From Bog-473 sp963834405 (lineage in GTDB: Bacteria; Actinomycetota; Acidimicrobiia; Acidimicrobiales; RAAP-2), in contig CAWIBX010000007.1 in the NCBI GenBank assembly GCA_963834405.1, positions 434,001-498,000 on the forward strand: a stretch of DNA of 64,000 bases. The letters are read 5' to 3'. This document shows, in pieces, positions 1 to 8,604 of the stretch. The notes under the pieces are model-generated. The model made no database searches. It was not told where the DNA came from and worked only from the letters and a program-made list of their open reading frames with translations. A program made the translations under genes and the position numbers. Numbering within the stretch: position 1 is the first letter of the stretch; the number at the start of each line of letters is the position of its first letter.

Positions 1-1056
1 GTCGGGCTCCGTAAGTGCGGCGGCTAATTGACGTGCCCGATCGTCCCAGTCGGGCACGTCCCGTCGAAAGCGCTCGTGCCGTCCAGCGGCCCGCTTCACG
101 GCATTGGCAAAATCGTCGGACTCGAGGAGCAACCCCGGCGCAACTAGGTCCTGGAACCCACTCGTCGGGGTCGCGACGACGGGTAGGTCCGTCGCAAGGT
201 ACTCATACGCCTTGATCGCATCGAGGCTACGCGTGAACTCCGTCACCACATGAGGGCTGATCAGCACGTCGAAGGCGGTCAACCACGAGGGCACGTCCTG
301 CGCTCGTACCCTGCCATGTAGGAGTGTCCTCGGATTGGACCTCAGCCGTCGTCGGGAACCTTCGGTCAGACTGTCGGGTCCCACGAGATGCACCCGTCCG
401 CCTCCCAAGGCTTCCGCTGTGTGCAACACCAAGCCAACGTCCAGTCGTTCATCATGCAGTGTGCCGACATAGCCGACGTGTGGTCCTTCGCTGCCCAGAT
501 CCCTAGGGTGGGCGCGACGTATGGCGTCAATATCCGCCGCATTGTTGACGATCACTGCGTCCACCCCGTAGCGCTCTTTCCACCTGCGCCAGAGCTCTTC
601 GCTGCAGACGATGGTGCGAGCTCGTGTCGCCAGCGCATCCTCGGCTGCAACGAGTCGCCGTCGCTCCGGAGGTGTGAGCTCGGCGCTTCTCCAGTCATCG
701 GTGACGTCGTAGACGACATTGGGCGGGCCGGAGAGAAGCGCTCCGGTCGTGGGATCGTTGATCCACAGCGTGTCGCATCGCCGCGTCAAACTTCTACTCA
801 AACCGGCGGCAGCAAACCGCAGTCCTCCGAGACGCTTGGGTATTCGCCGGCGAGGCGATATGACGGTCACCCCTGGAACGGGCGACGTCGGCGCTTCAGC
901 CGAGTCACGCCCTGGGTTGACGAACGTCACGTGCTCCGCGAGCCCGAGTGAGACAAGACGGGCCGCGAGGTGTTGGTTGCGTCTCCACACGTCATCCCAA
1001 GGCTCGAGGCTGATGAGGATGACGCTCCCGAGGTCAGGATCGGGTCTGTCGGTCAT
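1..1056 (-). CDS. Glycosyltransferase, GT1/GT4-like, cut by left window edge
   Basis: The reading frame starts at the ATG at 1056 (MTDRPDPDLGSVILISLEPW) and stays open for 352 codons to base 1, so the C-terminus is outside the window. The N-terminal half has the pattern of a Rossmann-like GT-B domain, with R-R-N-Q-H-L-A-A-R-L after the first strand. The C-terminal half contains AIKAYEYLATDLPVVATPTSG, the usual acceptor-side signature of the Glyco_trans_1 superfamily. It probably adds a sugar to a polysaccharide precursor in the cytoplasm. It is divergent from the glycosyltransferase that starts at 1280, and the 223 bp between them must hold both promoters. Substrate cannot be read from sequence. 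Confidence 0.8.
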   Translation of the reverse strand, partial: MTDRPDPDLGSVILISLEPWDDVWRRNQHLAARLVSLGLAEHVTFVNPGRDSAEAPTSPVPGVTVISPRRRIPKRLGGLRFAAAGLSRSLTRRCDTLWINDPTTGALLSGPPNVVYDVTDDWRSAELTPPERRRLVAAEDALATRARTIVCSEELWRRWKERYGVDAVIVNNAADIDAIRRAHPRDLGSEGPHVGYVGTLHDERLDVGLVLHTAEALGGGRVHLVGPDSLTEGSRRRLRSNPRTLLHGRVRAQDVPSWLTAFDVLISPHVVTEFTRSLDAIKAYEYLATDLPVVATPTSGFQDLVAPGLLLESDDFANAVKRAAGRHERFRRDVPDWDDRARQLAAALTEPD

Positions 1057-1267
1057 CGCCGGCGACAGTCACGGCCCAGCTCGGATCGAGGCGCAACACC
1101 GATAGGTTTTCCGGACGAAAACCCTCGATCATTCTGAATGAGACGAAACACGGGACCTCCGGGTGAAGCTAAGAGTGTCGATAGCCTGACCGCGGCTCGG
1201 ATGGTACCCGAGGTGCGAACGGGGTCGGCCATCCCGGTCATCATTCGGTGGATCGATCGCTACCGAA

Positions 1268-1273
1268 TAGGCT
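1268..1273 (+). promoter_or_regulatory. Candidate -10 box (TAGGCT) for a leaderless transcript
   Basis: TAGGCT fits the actinobacterial TANNNT -10 consensus and ends 6 nt before the GTG at 1280, so transcription would start on or next to the start codon. No Shine-Dalgarno sequence precedes that GTG. The same geometry recurs at 41964 and 61387. Confidence 0.45.
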
Positions 1274-1279
1274 CTCGCC

Positions 1280-2665
1280 GTGTCAGCCTCTGATCCAGCT
1301 CACGAACGCATTCGCGTGCTCCGGATCTTCCATGCCGGCCGAAACCCCGCACACCGCGCCCGCGATCGGACGCTCCTCGCGGCCGGGGCTGACATCACTT
1401 ATGTGGTCCCGCGCGCATGGCCGGAGGCAGGGAGCGAGGAGGCGCTCTCACAGGAGCCCTTCCCGATCATCGAGGTGGATGTGCGGACACCGGGCAACGT
1501 CAATCGCCATTCCTACGCCAACGTTGAGGCCGTGGCGAGGTTGGCAGTCGACCTCGAGGTGGATCTGGTGGACCTCTTCGAGGAGCCCTACAGCGGGGCC
1601 GCCGGCCAGCTGCTGCCCCGACTGCCCCCTGACCTTCCGGTCGTCATGTACTCGGCCCAGAACCTGGACAAGCGCTGGCCCCCGCCTTACCGCGGCTACG
1701 AACGGCGGTCACTGGCCCGCGTACAGGGCTTCTATCCCTGCTCCAGGCAGGCCGCTGCGGTGCTACGCGGCAAGGGTTTCGGAGGCCTGATCGTCCCGCT
1801 CCCTTTGGGCTACGACGAGGAACGCTACTTCTGCGGCGACCAGTCGTTGACCGACGAAATGCTCCGACTGGCCCTGGTGGGACGAATGGTGTCAGAGAAG
1901 GGCGTGTTCGATGCCGTGCAAGTGCTGGCCGAGCTGAATGTGCGCAGAGGGATCGATGTAGAACTGGTGTTGGCCGGCTCGGGATCGGCGCTGGCCGCCG
2001 CGTTGAGGCTGGCGGAGGAGCTCGGCGTTGCCGACAGGGTGGAACATCGGCCCTGGCTGGCGACGCCGGCCCTGGCGGACCTATATCGGCAGACGCATGT
2101 CGTCCTGGCGCCCAGCCGGTCCACGGCGAGGTGGGTCGAACAGTTCGGCCGGATGATCGTCGAGGCGCAGGCCAGCGGATGTGTTGTCGTCGGTTACGGC
2201 TCAGGGTCCATTCCGGAGGTCGGAGGCGACGCGGCCCTGCTGGTGCGCGAGGGCGATGTGGATGCTCTGGGGGCTGCGACGGCACTCGTCCTGGCCGATC
2301 CTGACGAGTTCCACGCACGGAGACAGGCGGGCCTCGAGCTCGCCCAGGCGAGGACGTGGTCCAAGGTCGCCACCAAGCAGGTTGAGCTGTACCGGGCGTC
2401 CATGGAGGGGAACCGGGCGCCGCTGCTCTCGGGATCGCCCCGGGTGCTGCGCGAGCAGGCAAGGGAGGAGTTCGGGCCCCCCGCTCAGGCCCTTGGCCAA
2501 TTCAGGCTGTTTGCCCTCCCCTACCTTCGTGAGCCGAATGCGGCGAGTAGGGCGTTGGGTCGAGCCATGGACGCATGGGCAGAGGTGCGGGCGAGGATCG
2601 AGCGGGCGGGTTACAGGCCGGTGCCTACTTCCGGCGAGCTACGACGGACTCGTAGACGTCCATGA
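1280..2665 (+). CDS. Glycosyltransferase family 4
   Basis: 461 aa with a GT-B layout. The N-terminal part (residues 10-170) begins RVLRIFHAGRNPAHRARDR and binds the acceptor in this family. The C-terminal Glyco_trans_1 domain starts near residue 195 (LALVGRMVSEKGVFDAV). The nucleotide-sugar signature FGRMIVEAQASGCVVVGYGS follows near residue 290, with the two glutamates of the E-x7-E pattern replaced in part. Start is the GTG at 1280, directly behind a TAGGCT box and without an RBS. Its 3' end overlaps the convergent glycosyltransferase gene by 41 bp. Part of the polysaccharide locus; sugar specificity unknown. Confidence 0.87.
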   Translation: MSASDPAHERIRVLRIFHAGRNPAHRARDRTLLAAGADITYVVPRAWPEAGSEEALSQEPFPIIEVDVRTPGNVNRHSYANVEAVARLAVDLEVDLVDLFEEPYSGAAGQLLPRLPPDLPVVMYSAQNLDKRWPPPYRGYERRSLARVQGFYPCSRQAAAVLRGKGFGGLIVPLPLGYDEERYFCGDQSLTDEMLRLALVGRMVSEKGVFDAVQVLAELNVRRGIDVELVLAGSGSALAAALRLAEELGVADRVEHRPWLATPALADLYRQTHVVLAPSRSTARWVEQFGRMIVEAQASGCVVVGYGSGSIPEVGGDAALLVREGDVDALGAATALVLADPDEFHARRQAGLELAQARTWSKVATKQVELYRASMEGNRAPLLSGSPRVLREQAREEFGPPAQALGQFRLFALPYLREPNAASRALGRAMDAWAEVRARIERAGYRPVPTSGELRRTRRRP

Positions 2666-3779
2666 GAGACTGCGCAGTGTGCTCCGGTGAGTAGTACTCC
2701 GCTCTCGCCAAGCCCCCAGATACCAGATCCCGGCGGAGGGCGCTGTCGTCGTGGACTCTGCGCATGGCTATAGCCAGCGCCGCAGCGTCACCGGGAGCGA
2801 TCAGGATTCCGTCGACGTCGTCGGTGATGATCTCGGCCGGGCCGCCGGCGTTCGCCGCGATGACCGGCACACCTGCAGCCATGCCCTCGACCACCACCTG
2901 GCCGAAGGGCTCGGGAATGAGCGAGCAGTGCACGAGCAGTTGGATATGCGAAAGCTCGGCCCAGATGTCCTCCTGGAAGCCGCGGAACACCACGCGGTCG
3001 CTGATCCCGAGTCGCCGTGCCTGGTCGTGGAGGGTGTCGGCGTAGCCGTCCTCGCCGAACATGGCCGCACCGACGATCCAGGCCTCGGTTTCACCGTTGG
3101 GGAAGGCGCGGGCGAAGGCCTCCAAGAAGACGTCCTGCCCTTTCCAAGCGGCGAGGCGCCCGAGGATGCCAACCCGGAACGGAGCTTCCTCTATCGAGGC
3201 CAGAGGCGCGGATCTTCGAATCGGGTCGTAGACGACGGTGTTGGTGACGACGACGCCCCGGCGAGGATCTCGCAGCGTTCGCAGGGTGGCACGCGAGTTC
3301 GCGATGACAGCGTTCGGAAGGACGCGTGTGCCCAGATGCACCATGTGAACTGCCGCCGTCGGGAGGTAGTCCGGAGCGATCCGATCCCGAATGTGCCAGA
3401 TGACCGGGATACCGGCGAGCCTGCCGGCCACGCCGCCGTAGAACGCGGCCTTGAGCGAATTGGTGTGGACGACGTCGGGCTGCAACTCGCGGAGGCGCCG
3501 GCGCAGCGTCCAGACGTAGTACAACGATGCGGCCACCGACCTGAGTCCGAGCGTGCCAGGCCTGACGCTGTCCTTTCTCACCTCGCGCGCCGCGGCGGGC
3601 ATCGGGAGCACCTCGACCGAGACGCCGGCCTCGCGCAGACGGTCGACGAGGGGACCATGCTCCCCGAGGATCACGTGCGGGTCCACCCGGCTTCCCAGGG
3701 CAGCCAGCGCCCGTACCAGCGCGATCTCGCCACCGGACAATCGGGCCACGTGGTCGACGTAGACGACGCGGTAAGTCAT
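2625..3779 (-). CDS. Glycosyltransferase family 4
   Basis: 384 aa. Residues 13-20 (RLSGGEIA) form the Gly-rich donor loop seen in many GT4 enzymes. GRLAAWKGQ at 207-215 opens the second Rossmann domain, and EPFGQVVVEG at 290-299 is the E-x7-E nucleotide-sugar motif. It would transfer a sugar from a nucleotide donor to a lipid-linked saccharide on the cytoplasmic side of the membrane. The ATG at 3779 overlaps the stop of the upstream HprK-like kinase gene (ATGA, 3776-3779), so the two are translationally coupled. The 3' end overlaps the convergent GT4 gene by 41 bp. Confidence 0.9.
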   Translation of the reverse strand: MTYRVVYVDHVARLSGGEIALVRALAALGSRVDPHVILGEHGPLVDRLREAGVSVEVLPMPAAAREVRKDSVRPGTLGLRSVAASLYYVWTLRRRLRELQPDVVHTNSLKAAFYGGVAGRLAGIPVIWHIRDRIAPDYLPTAAVHMVHLGTRVLPNAVIANSRATLRTLRDPRRGVVVTNTVVYDPIRRSAPLASIEEAPFRVGILGRLAAWKGQDVFLEAFARAFPNGETEAWIVGAAMFGEDGYADTLHDQARRLGISDRVVFRGFQEDIWAELSHIQLLVHCSLIPEPFGQVVVEGMAAGVPVIAANAGGPAEIITDDVDGILIAPGDAAALAIAMRRVHDDSALRRDLVSGGLARAEYYSPEHTAQSLMDVYESVVARRK

Positions 3780-4546
3780 CCCGCGAGAATTGACAGCAGC
3801 CGAGCGGCCGTGTCGTCGGCGTCCCCCCGTGTGCCTTCGAGGGCACAGGCATCCTGCGTGGCGCCTTCCAGCGCAGCGAGCGCCGCCCGAGGCCTGGACC
3901 GGGCGGCGACCGTGTTGTCGAAGAGACGGAGAATTGCCGGGCCACGGGTCAGGGATTCAGCCTGCCAACCGGCACTGGAGTCGAAACGGAGGGCGGCGAT
4001 CAGCTTGACCTCGGCCGGACCCCGGCCCGTCCGGCCGCCGAGCTCCTCGACAGATACCCGCCGGGCTGCGACACCTTCGTAGGGCCTGATCGCAGGCTTC
4101 CTCGCGTAGGGACGGACCAGACCCTGATTGTCCAAGACGGCGTACTCGTCGGAGTAGTAGTCCGCTCCGGCGCGCACCAGAGCCGCTGTGAGGCTGGACT
4201 TCCCGCTCATGGAGCGACCGGGGAGAATGATGGCCTGCCCGTCCACCGCCACGCACCCGGCATGGACGAACACCCGCTTGCGGGCGAACTCGGCGACCCA
4301 CAGCTCGAGGTCAGAGAGGACCGCCTCGGTCGCAGCGACAATGCTCTCCCGGGAGATGAGCACCTGGTCATCCACGATGGCGGCCCAGTCCGGTCCGGAC
4401 AGCCTTCGCACCGCCCAGCGTCGCTCCGCCGGAGCCGAGCCAACCCGATAGGTCGAGGGCAGCCGGTCCTTCGCCGCGGTCACCGCGGGCGCTGGACCCT
4501 CAAACGCAACCGTCCGGCCATATGCCCGCAGGAGCAGCGTCGGCAA
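3776..4546 (-). CDS. HprK-related kinase (HPr-rel type)
   Basis: 256 aa. It has the C-terminal HPr kinase/phosphorylase fold without the N-terminal domain of true HprK. HAGCVAVDG (95-103) precedes a P-loop GRSMSGKSS (110-118) and SDEYAVLD (132-139), which sits where HprK has its SDD catalytic segment. Such stand-alone kinases travel with PqqD-like and nucleotidyltransferase genes in polysaccharide loci and some lasso-peptide loci, where a related kinase phosphorylates a peptide. Here the partners are at 5233 (PqqD fusion) and 6560 (nucleotidyltransferase). First gene of a two-gene operon with a GT4 enzyme. Its substrate is unknown. The start is the ATG at 4546. Confidence 0.82.
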   Translation of the reverse strand: MPTLLLRAYGRTVAFEGPAPAVTAAKDRLPSTYRVGSAPAERRWAVRRLSGPDWAAIVDDQVLISRESIVAATEAVLSDLELWVAEFARKRVFVHAGCVAVDGQAIILPGRSMSGKSSLTAALVRAGADYYSDEYAVLDNQGLVRPYARKPAIRPYEGVAARRVSVEELGGRTGRGPAEVKLIAALRFDSSAGWQAESLTRGPAILRLFDNTVAARSRPRAALAALEGATQDACALEGTRGDADDTAARLLSILAG

Positions 4547-5232
4547 CAGCTCAAACCTCCTCGATTGGTTCCGACGGTGGCTTCATGCCTACCAACCCGC
4601 TGCCACAGTCCTTTCTAGAGTCCCCGCCTGCGCCGCCTGTTACCTCCGGTGACTCCCTCGATTCATGCGTTTGAACGGGCGACGTCTGAACCCGCGCACT
4701 TACGAACGGGCGTTCGTCGCACTAAAGGGGCAAGAGCCGATCGCTCACCGAATTAGGTGGTCGAAAAGGGGCCCGCCCTGCAACCCTGCATGTGCGTACT
4801 CGGAATCGATCGTGGCCATCTCGGCTTTCGTCCTGCTCGACCCAGTCCCATTGATCGACCCCGGAGCCCGCTGCGGCGTGGCGGCACTCCCCCTGGCAGG
4901 AACTCGGGAATGAGCTGATGACTGAGCTGAGAAACTCAACTTTTGCACAATTAACTGGTGTTATGTCTAGAACTGAAGGGAACCCATACGACATCCCCGA
5001 CCTGAAAAGCTTGTCGACGTGACCATGTGAGCTCGAAGGGTAACGGCCCGAACTAAAAGAAGTGGCACCAGGCCCGGCGGGCAACTCCAGAACATTTCGG
5101 CGGTGGCTGAATCGTGAATGCCTCTGTTGAGAGAAGGTCGCTGGCCCTGGTAGGTTTGCTCTCGGTTGCAGGTCCCGGTAGCTGGGATGTCGGCCCGGCA
5201 ACTGGCGGGGACGGTCGGACGAGAGGTCTGGT
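4547..5232. other. Intergenic region between divergent HprK-like and PqqD-fusion genes
   Basis: 686 bp, visibly less GC-rich than the flanking genes. It must contain the promoters of the kinase (minus) and of the PqqD fusion (plus). GAGG at about 5223-5226 lies 6-7 nt before the ATG at 5233 and is a reasonable RBS. A 34-codon ORF on the plus strand (4918-5022) is the only small reading frame that looked worth noting; it is treated as a finding, not as a gene. I searched by eye for a cyclic-di-GMP riboswitch and did not find the conserved core. Confidence 0.5.
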
Positions 5233-6498
5233 ATGAAGACATCGCCGAGGCGCAGGCTGCCAAAGGCGGCGGCGGGTGTGATCACGCGGGATTTGGGCTC
5301 CGAGTACGTGGTCTATTCGACCAAGACCGATCAGGCGGCTGCTCTCTCAGGAGCAGCGGCCGAAGTGTGGCGTGACGTGACAAGCGGTCAAGTGCTGGAT
5401 CTTTCTCGCGAGGAAATCGCGGTCGCAGTAGACGAGCTGTCTGGTCTAGGCCTCCTTGAAACGCCGCAAATGTCGCGTCGGACGGTGCTCCAGGCTGGTC
5501 TTGTTGGCGCTGCCTTCGTGTCCGTGTCGGGTATCGAGTCAATCGTGGCTCCGCTACCGGCCGCAGCATCATCCACGGCGGTCACGTGGACCAACAGCAC
5601 TCCGGGCAGCTACACCCTGTCGATTCCGGGCGGAACGGTGATGAGCGACGTGGTCCTCAACGGCGGGGGTGGCGGTGGACGGAGCGGAACCAATACTGGT
5701 ACCGGCGGGTCGGGCGGAAACGCCGGGACCGTATCCGCTACCTCAGTTACGATCCCAGGGTCGGGGACTGTAACAGTCAACATCGTTGTTGGCGATGGCG
5801 GAAAGACGAGTGGCACGGGCGGAAGCGGCTGGTTGAGCACCGGCCCCGGCACGAGCGGCGGGCCGGCAGGGACTACGTCGAGTCCGAACGGTGGGGGTGG
5901 TGGTGGCGCGAGCGCCATCTACGAGTCGGCCGCGAGCCCAGGCTTGGTGGCTCCAGGTGGCGGCGGCGGTGGAGCGGGTATTGGCACGTCCGACAGCATC
6001 GGAGGCGAGGGAGCTGGACAGACCAGCTCGACGGCTACTGCAGCGACCGGCGGAGGGGTGGGCACTGGCGGAGCTGGCGGCGGGGGCGCCGGAACCGTGA
6101 GCGGCTCGGAGGTGGCTGCAGGCGGCGCTGGGGGTGCGGACGGTGGGGGAAGTTCGTCTGCCGGCACGGCTGGCACGATCGCAGGAGCTTCGGGAGCGGG
6201 AGTGGGCGGGACCGGCGGCAAAGCAGGATCGTCCGGGAACGGCAGCGGAGGAGGCGGCGGTGGTGGTTACGCCGGTGGTGGCGGCGGCGGCGGAAGCAAA
6301 GGCACGAACGAGAACGGCGGCGGCGGCGGCGGTGCGGGTTTCAGTTCCACGACTTGGACAAGCACTGCAACCGGTGGGAGCGTCAGTTCCGGCAGCGGTA
6401 CGGGCGGTGCGTCGGGGTCTCCCGGGGTAGCCGGATCGGTGACGTTCACCATCCCGCCTGGGTTCACCCCGTCTGGTTCGGGTTGGACGCACAACTGA
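5233..6498 (+). CDS. PqqD-like domain fused to Tat-like signal and glycine-rich export domain
   Basis: 421 aa in three parts. Residues 10-78 resemble a PqqD/RRE winged-helix domain: YVVYSTKTDQAAALSGAAAE followed by a final helix ending in ELSGLGLLE. Residues 81-110 look like a Tat signal (SRRTVLQAG, a hydrophobic run, then a likely cleavage region APLPAAAS). Residues 117-421 are very rich in Gly, Ser and Thr, with runs of six to eight glycines separated by short beta-type segments (VTVNIVVGDGG; VAPGGGGGGAG). This resembles the glycine-rich domains of phage tail adhesins and ALK-type receptors, which form polyglycine-II helices. The PqqD part suggests recognition of a peptide or partner, and the rest suggests a surface or matrix protein. 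GAGG gives an RBS for the ATG. Confidence 0.8.
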   Translation: MKTSPRRRLPKAAAGVITRDLGSEYVVYSTKTDQAAALSGAAAEVWRDVTSGQVLDLSREEIAVAVDELSGLGLLETPQMSRRTVLQAGLVGAAFVSVSGIESIVAPLPAAASSTAVTWTNSTPGSYTLSIPGGTVMSDVVLNGGGGGGRSGTNTGTGGSGGNAGTVSATSVTIPGSGTVTVNIVVGDGGKTSGTGGSGWLSTGPGTSGGPAGTTSSPNGGGGGGASAIYESAASPGLVAPGGGGGGAGIGTSDSIGGEGAGQTSSTATAATGGGVGTGGAGGGGAGTVSGSEVAAGGAGGADGGGSSSAGTAGTIAGASGAGVGGTGGKAGSSGNGSGGGGGGGYAGGGGGGGSKGTNENGGGGGGAGFSSTTWTSTATGGSVSSGSGTGGASGSPGVAGSVTFTIPPGFTPSGSGWTHN

Positions 6499-6559
6499 TG
6501 GGGCCGACTCTGTGGATTCTCCGGCGATGGTGCACGGCGACCCGTTCCTGGTACGAGCG

Positions 6560-7642
6560 CTAGTCCCTTTGGGCGCGGACGCGTCGCCAGCGGTGCCCGG
6601 GGTCTCGGAGAAGGGGGAGCACGCCCTCCAGCGCCAAGGTCGGGGCGAGTTGGGCCAGGCTGCCCAACGTTGAACGCCTCGTAGATCGGAACAGAAGGCC
6701 GCCCCTTCCAGCTTGTCGGAAGGTTGCTTCCGCAGGTCGCATCGCTGAAACCGCTGCCATGAGGTCGCGCCACGCAGCGCGAGTGAGGGGTGGCCCGGGG
6801 AGTTCACAGTCCAGGGATCTCTTGGTGCGATCGAGAAGTATCTGCACCGGCAGGGAAGTCTGTGTTTCCATGCAGCGGCGACGTGCTAACTCCCAATCGA
6901 GGGACGGGCTGCCGAGGAGGAGGGCTAGGTCGACGAGCCAGCCGAGTCGATACGCGCCGTCGAAACAGGCGTGAGTCGCAACGGCGATCAGCTGATCGCA
7001 GTCATCGAGCGTCGGACAGTTGAGACCGGCGATCTCGGTGGTCTTCGCTCGGGTGAGCATGGTCGCCGTGTCAAGAGCGAAAGAGTTGCGTACGCTCGGT
7101 TCGCGGATCACGTTCCAGTGGAGGTCGATGCTTCCATATCCGTCCAGGTGGTACTGGCGCTCTGCGCAGCCCGGGAGCGAGGGTTGGGTGATGTCGGACA
7201 GACCGGCCCCTTTTAGGGCCGCGTCCGCCGCGTCAAGGTGGTGTCGGTTGACGAGGAGATCGACATCGGTATAGATCCGATCATCGGGGACGGGATAGTA
7301 GCGCCATGCGAGTGACGGGCCCTTGAACACGGTGTACGGCAGGTCAGCGGCAGCAAGGACCGTCGCGGCCGTGTGAAGAAGGTGTTCTAGCCGCAGCCCA
7401 CGGGCCACCAACGGGAGGTAGTTGGCGCGGGCGTGGTCGCGTAGCCGAGGTGGGCAGGCAGAGGCTGCGGTGGCTTTGAACAACAGCGGGAGGATCGCGT
7501 GGTAGTCGGCGGCCTTGACGACTTCCACGGCTATATCGGGCTCGCCGAGGCGGTCGTCGTCAAGCTCGTTAACAGTGACGTTTTCGCCCAGAGTCCTCGC
7601 CACAGCGCGAACTACGGACGTGACGCGTTCAGGGTCTCTCAT
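6560..7642 (-). CDS. Nucleotidyltransferase family protein (PF14907 type)
   Basis: 360 aa. The core motif is VFKGPSLAWRYYP (106-118) followed by IYTDVDLLV (123-131), which gives the KG and DxD residues of the NTP_transf_5 family. A second acidic motif, SIDLHWN, lies near residue 173 and would supply the third metal ligand. The rest is alpha-helical. Family members sit beside HprK-like kinases and PqqD proteins in exopolysaccharide and lasso-peptide loci; their reaction is not established. Here it is convergent with the PqqD fusion gene (62 bp apart) and monocistronic. No signal peptide. Confidence 0.82.
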   Translation of the reverse strand: MRDPERVTSVVRAVARTLGENVTVNELDDDRLGEPDIAVEVVKAADYHAILPLLFKATAASACPPRLRDHARANYLPLVARGLRLEHLLHTAATVLAAADLPYTVFKGPSLAWRYYPVPDDRIYTDVDLLVNRHHLDAADAALKGAGLSDITQPSLPGCAERQYHLDGYGSIDLHWNVIREPSVRNSFALDTATMLTRAKTTEIAGLNCPTLDDCDQLIAVATHACFDGAYRLGWLVDLALLLGSPSLDWELARRRCMETQTSLPVQILLDRTKRSLDCELPGPPLTRAAWRDLMAAVSAMRPAEATFRQAGRGGLLFRSTRRSTLGSLAQLAPTLALEGVLPLLRDPGHRWRRVRAQRD

Positions 7643-8594
7643 CGCTCCGTCTGTGCTCGCGGCCGGCGGTGACTGCCGTTGCCGGCGCTATCACTCGCGC
7701 AGACGGTGCGGAGGAGCCGGCCAATGGTGCGATCCAAAGTCACTCCCAGTCAGGCTGAAGTGGAAGTGTACGACCTCCGCCGAGCGGTGGACTAGACGGT
7801 GGATCGCACGACAGTCAGCAAGCGTGCCGCTGAGTCGGCGCGTTCGTGCGTCGCGGTGAAGGTGGCGGTTGGCATGTCCCTACGTGCTGACACTGCTCTC
7901 CAAGGAGCGGGTGGATGGCGAGTCTCTCCCTACCGAGGGAGCTTCTCGTGTGTGCATCGGTCTGTCCGCGTGAATCAAGAGTCCACGACAGGTGTCCTCT
8001 TCATCTCACCGAGGGCTGGTGCAATGAGCGGCATCACCCTCGCGCGCTCGACCGCATGCATTCGGCGGGAGTTCGGCGCGACCGCCTCACAACTTTAGGG
8101 TTCATGAAATCACACCTATGTTATTTAGGGAACCAGTCATAATCGGCGAGTCATCACCGGAGGGCGACGCACGCGTTGGTGGAAGTCACCGTCAGCCTGG
8201 GGGTGTCTGGGCTGCGACCACAACGACGTCGACCGAGCGGCTTCCTGTCTTAGGCGCGAAACCGAGGAGACAAGGCACGATCGCGGCTCTGCGGTTCAGC
8301 CAGGCGAGGATAAATGGTCGTTCCCGGATTCAGAAAAGACGACTGGCCTTGTCATTGTTAAACGTCAGTCAATTGACCGTTCTTTTGATCCGGACCCAAT
8401 GTCTCCTCCTCCGATCGTGTCGAGGACTCCGCTGACGCAAAGATGACACGCCTATGGGCCGTTGACCCTCGCTCCCTTTCGTTCATAGGGGCGCCTTTGG
8501 GTGCATTCAGCACCCCCGTAGCGCCTGCTAATTTAGACAGGGAGAGTGAACGCCGGTCTGACGGCGCCGTGCGGAGGCAACCCCGGATGACCCT
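7643..8594. other. Long intergenic region upstream of the tyrosine kinase gene
   Basis: 952 bp between divergent genes. No reading frame looks coding: the short ORFs lack family resemblance and have poor codon use. A perfect 10-bp palindrome GTCAATTGAC at 8368-8377 lies in an AT-richer stretch and could be an operator. The last 110 bp form a structured leader described separately. The promoter of the nucleotidyltransferase gene should lie just right of 7642. Confidence 0.45.
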
Positions 8595-8604
8595 GTGGAA
8601 TTAA
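8490..8604 (+). promoter_or_regulatory. Structured leader with mini-ORF before the Wzz/tyrosine-kinase gene
   Basis: Two stem-loops precede the gene. In the first, GGCGC 8490-8494 pairs with GCGCC 8521-8525 and encloses GGGTGC/GCACCC (8499-8504, 8510-8515). In the second, CGCCG 8551-8555 pairs with CGGCG 8562-8566. GGAGG at 8573-8577 is 9 nt before an ATG (8587) that opens a five-codon ORF, MTLWN, ending at 8604. The real GTG start (8595) lies inside this mini-ORF in another frame and is 17 nt from GGAGG. This suggests coupled or attenuated translation. No known riboswitch class recognised. Confidence 0.4.

Noticed and set aside
1053..1244. 63-aa minus-strand ORF between the first two glycosyltransferases
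   Set aside because: It occupies the divergent promoter region, has no motif, and its end overlaps the start of the real gene.
5040..5232. Cyclic-di-GMP (GEMM) riboswitch before the PqqD fusion gene
   Set aside because: A GGTAGCTGGG segment looks similar to part of the GEMM core, but the GCAAA and GACGCAAAGCC elements are absent.
5640..6480. Silk- or PE_PGRS-type repeat protein
   Set aside because: The glycine runs are irregular and separated by beta-type segments. No PE domain or GGA/GGN nona-repeat is present; the adhesin-type glycine-rich domain fits better.
3776..7642. A lasso-peptide gene cluster
   Set aside because: HprK-like kinase, PqqD and nucleotidyltransferase genes are present, but there is no cyclase, no protease and no convincing precursor in the window.
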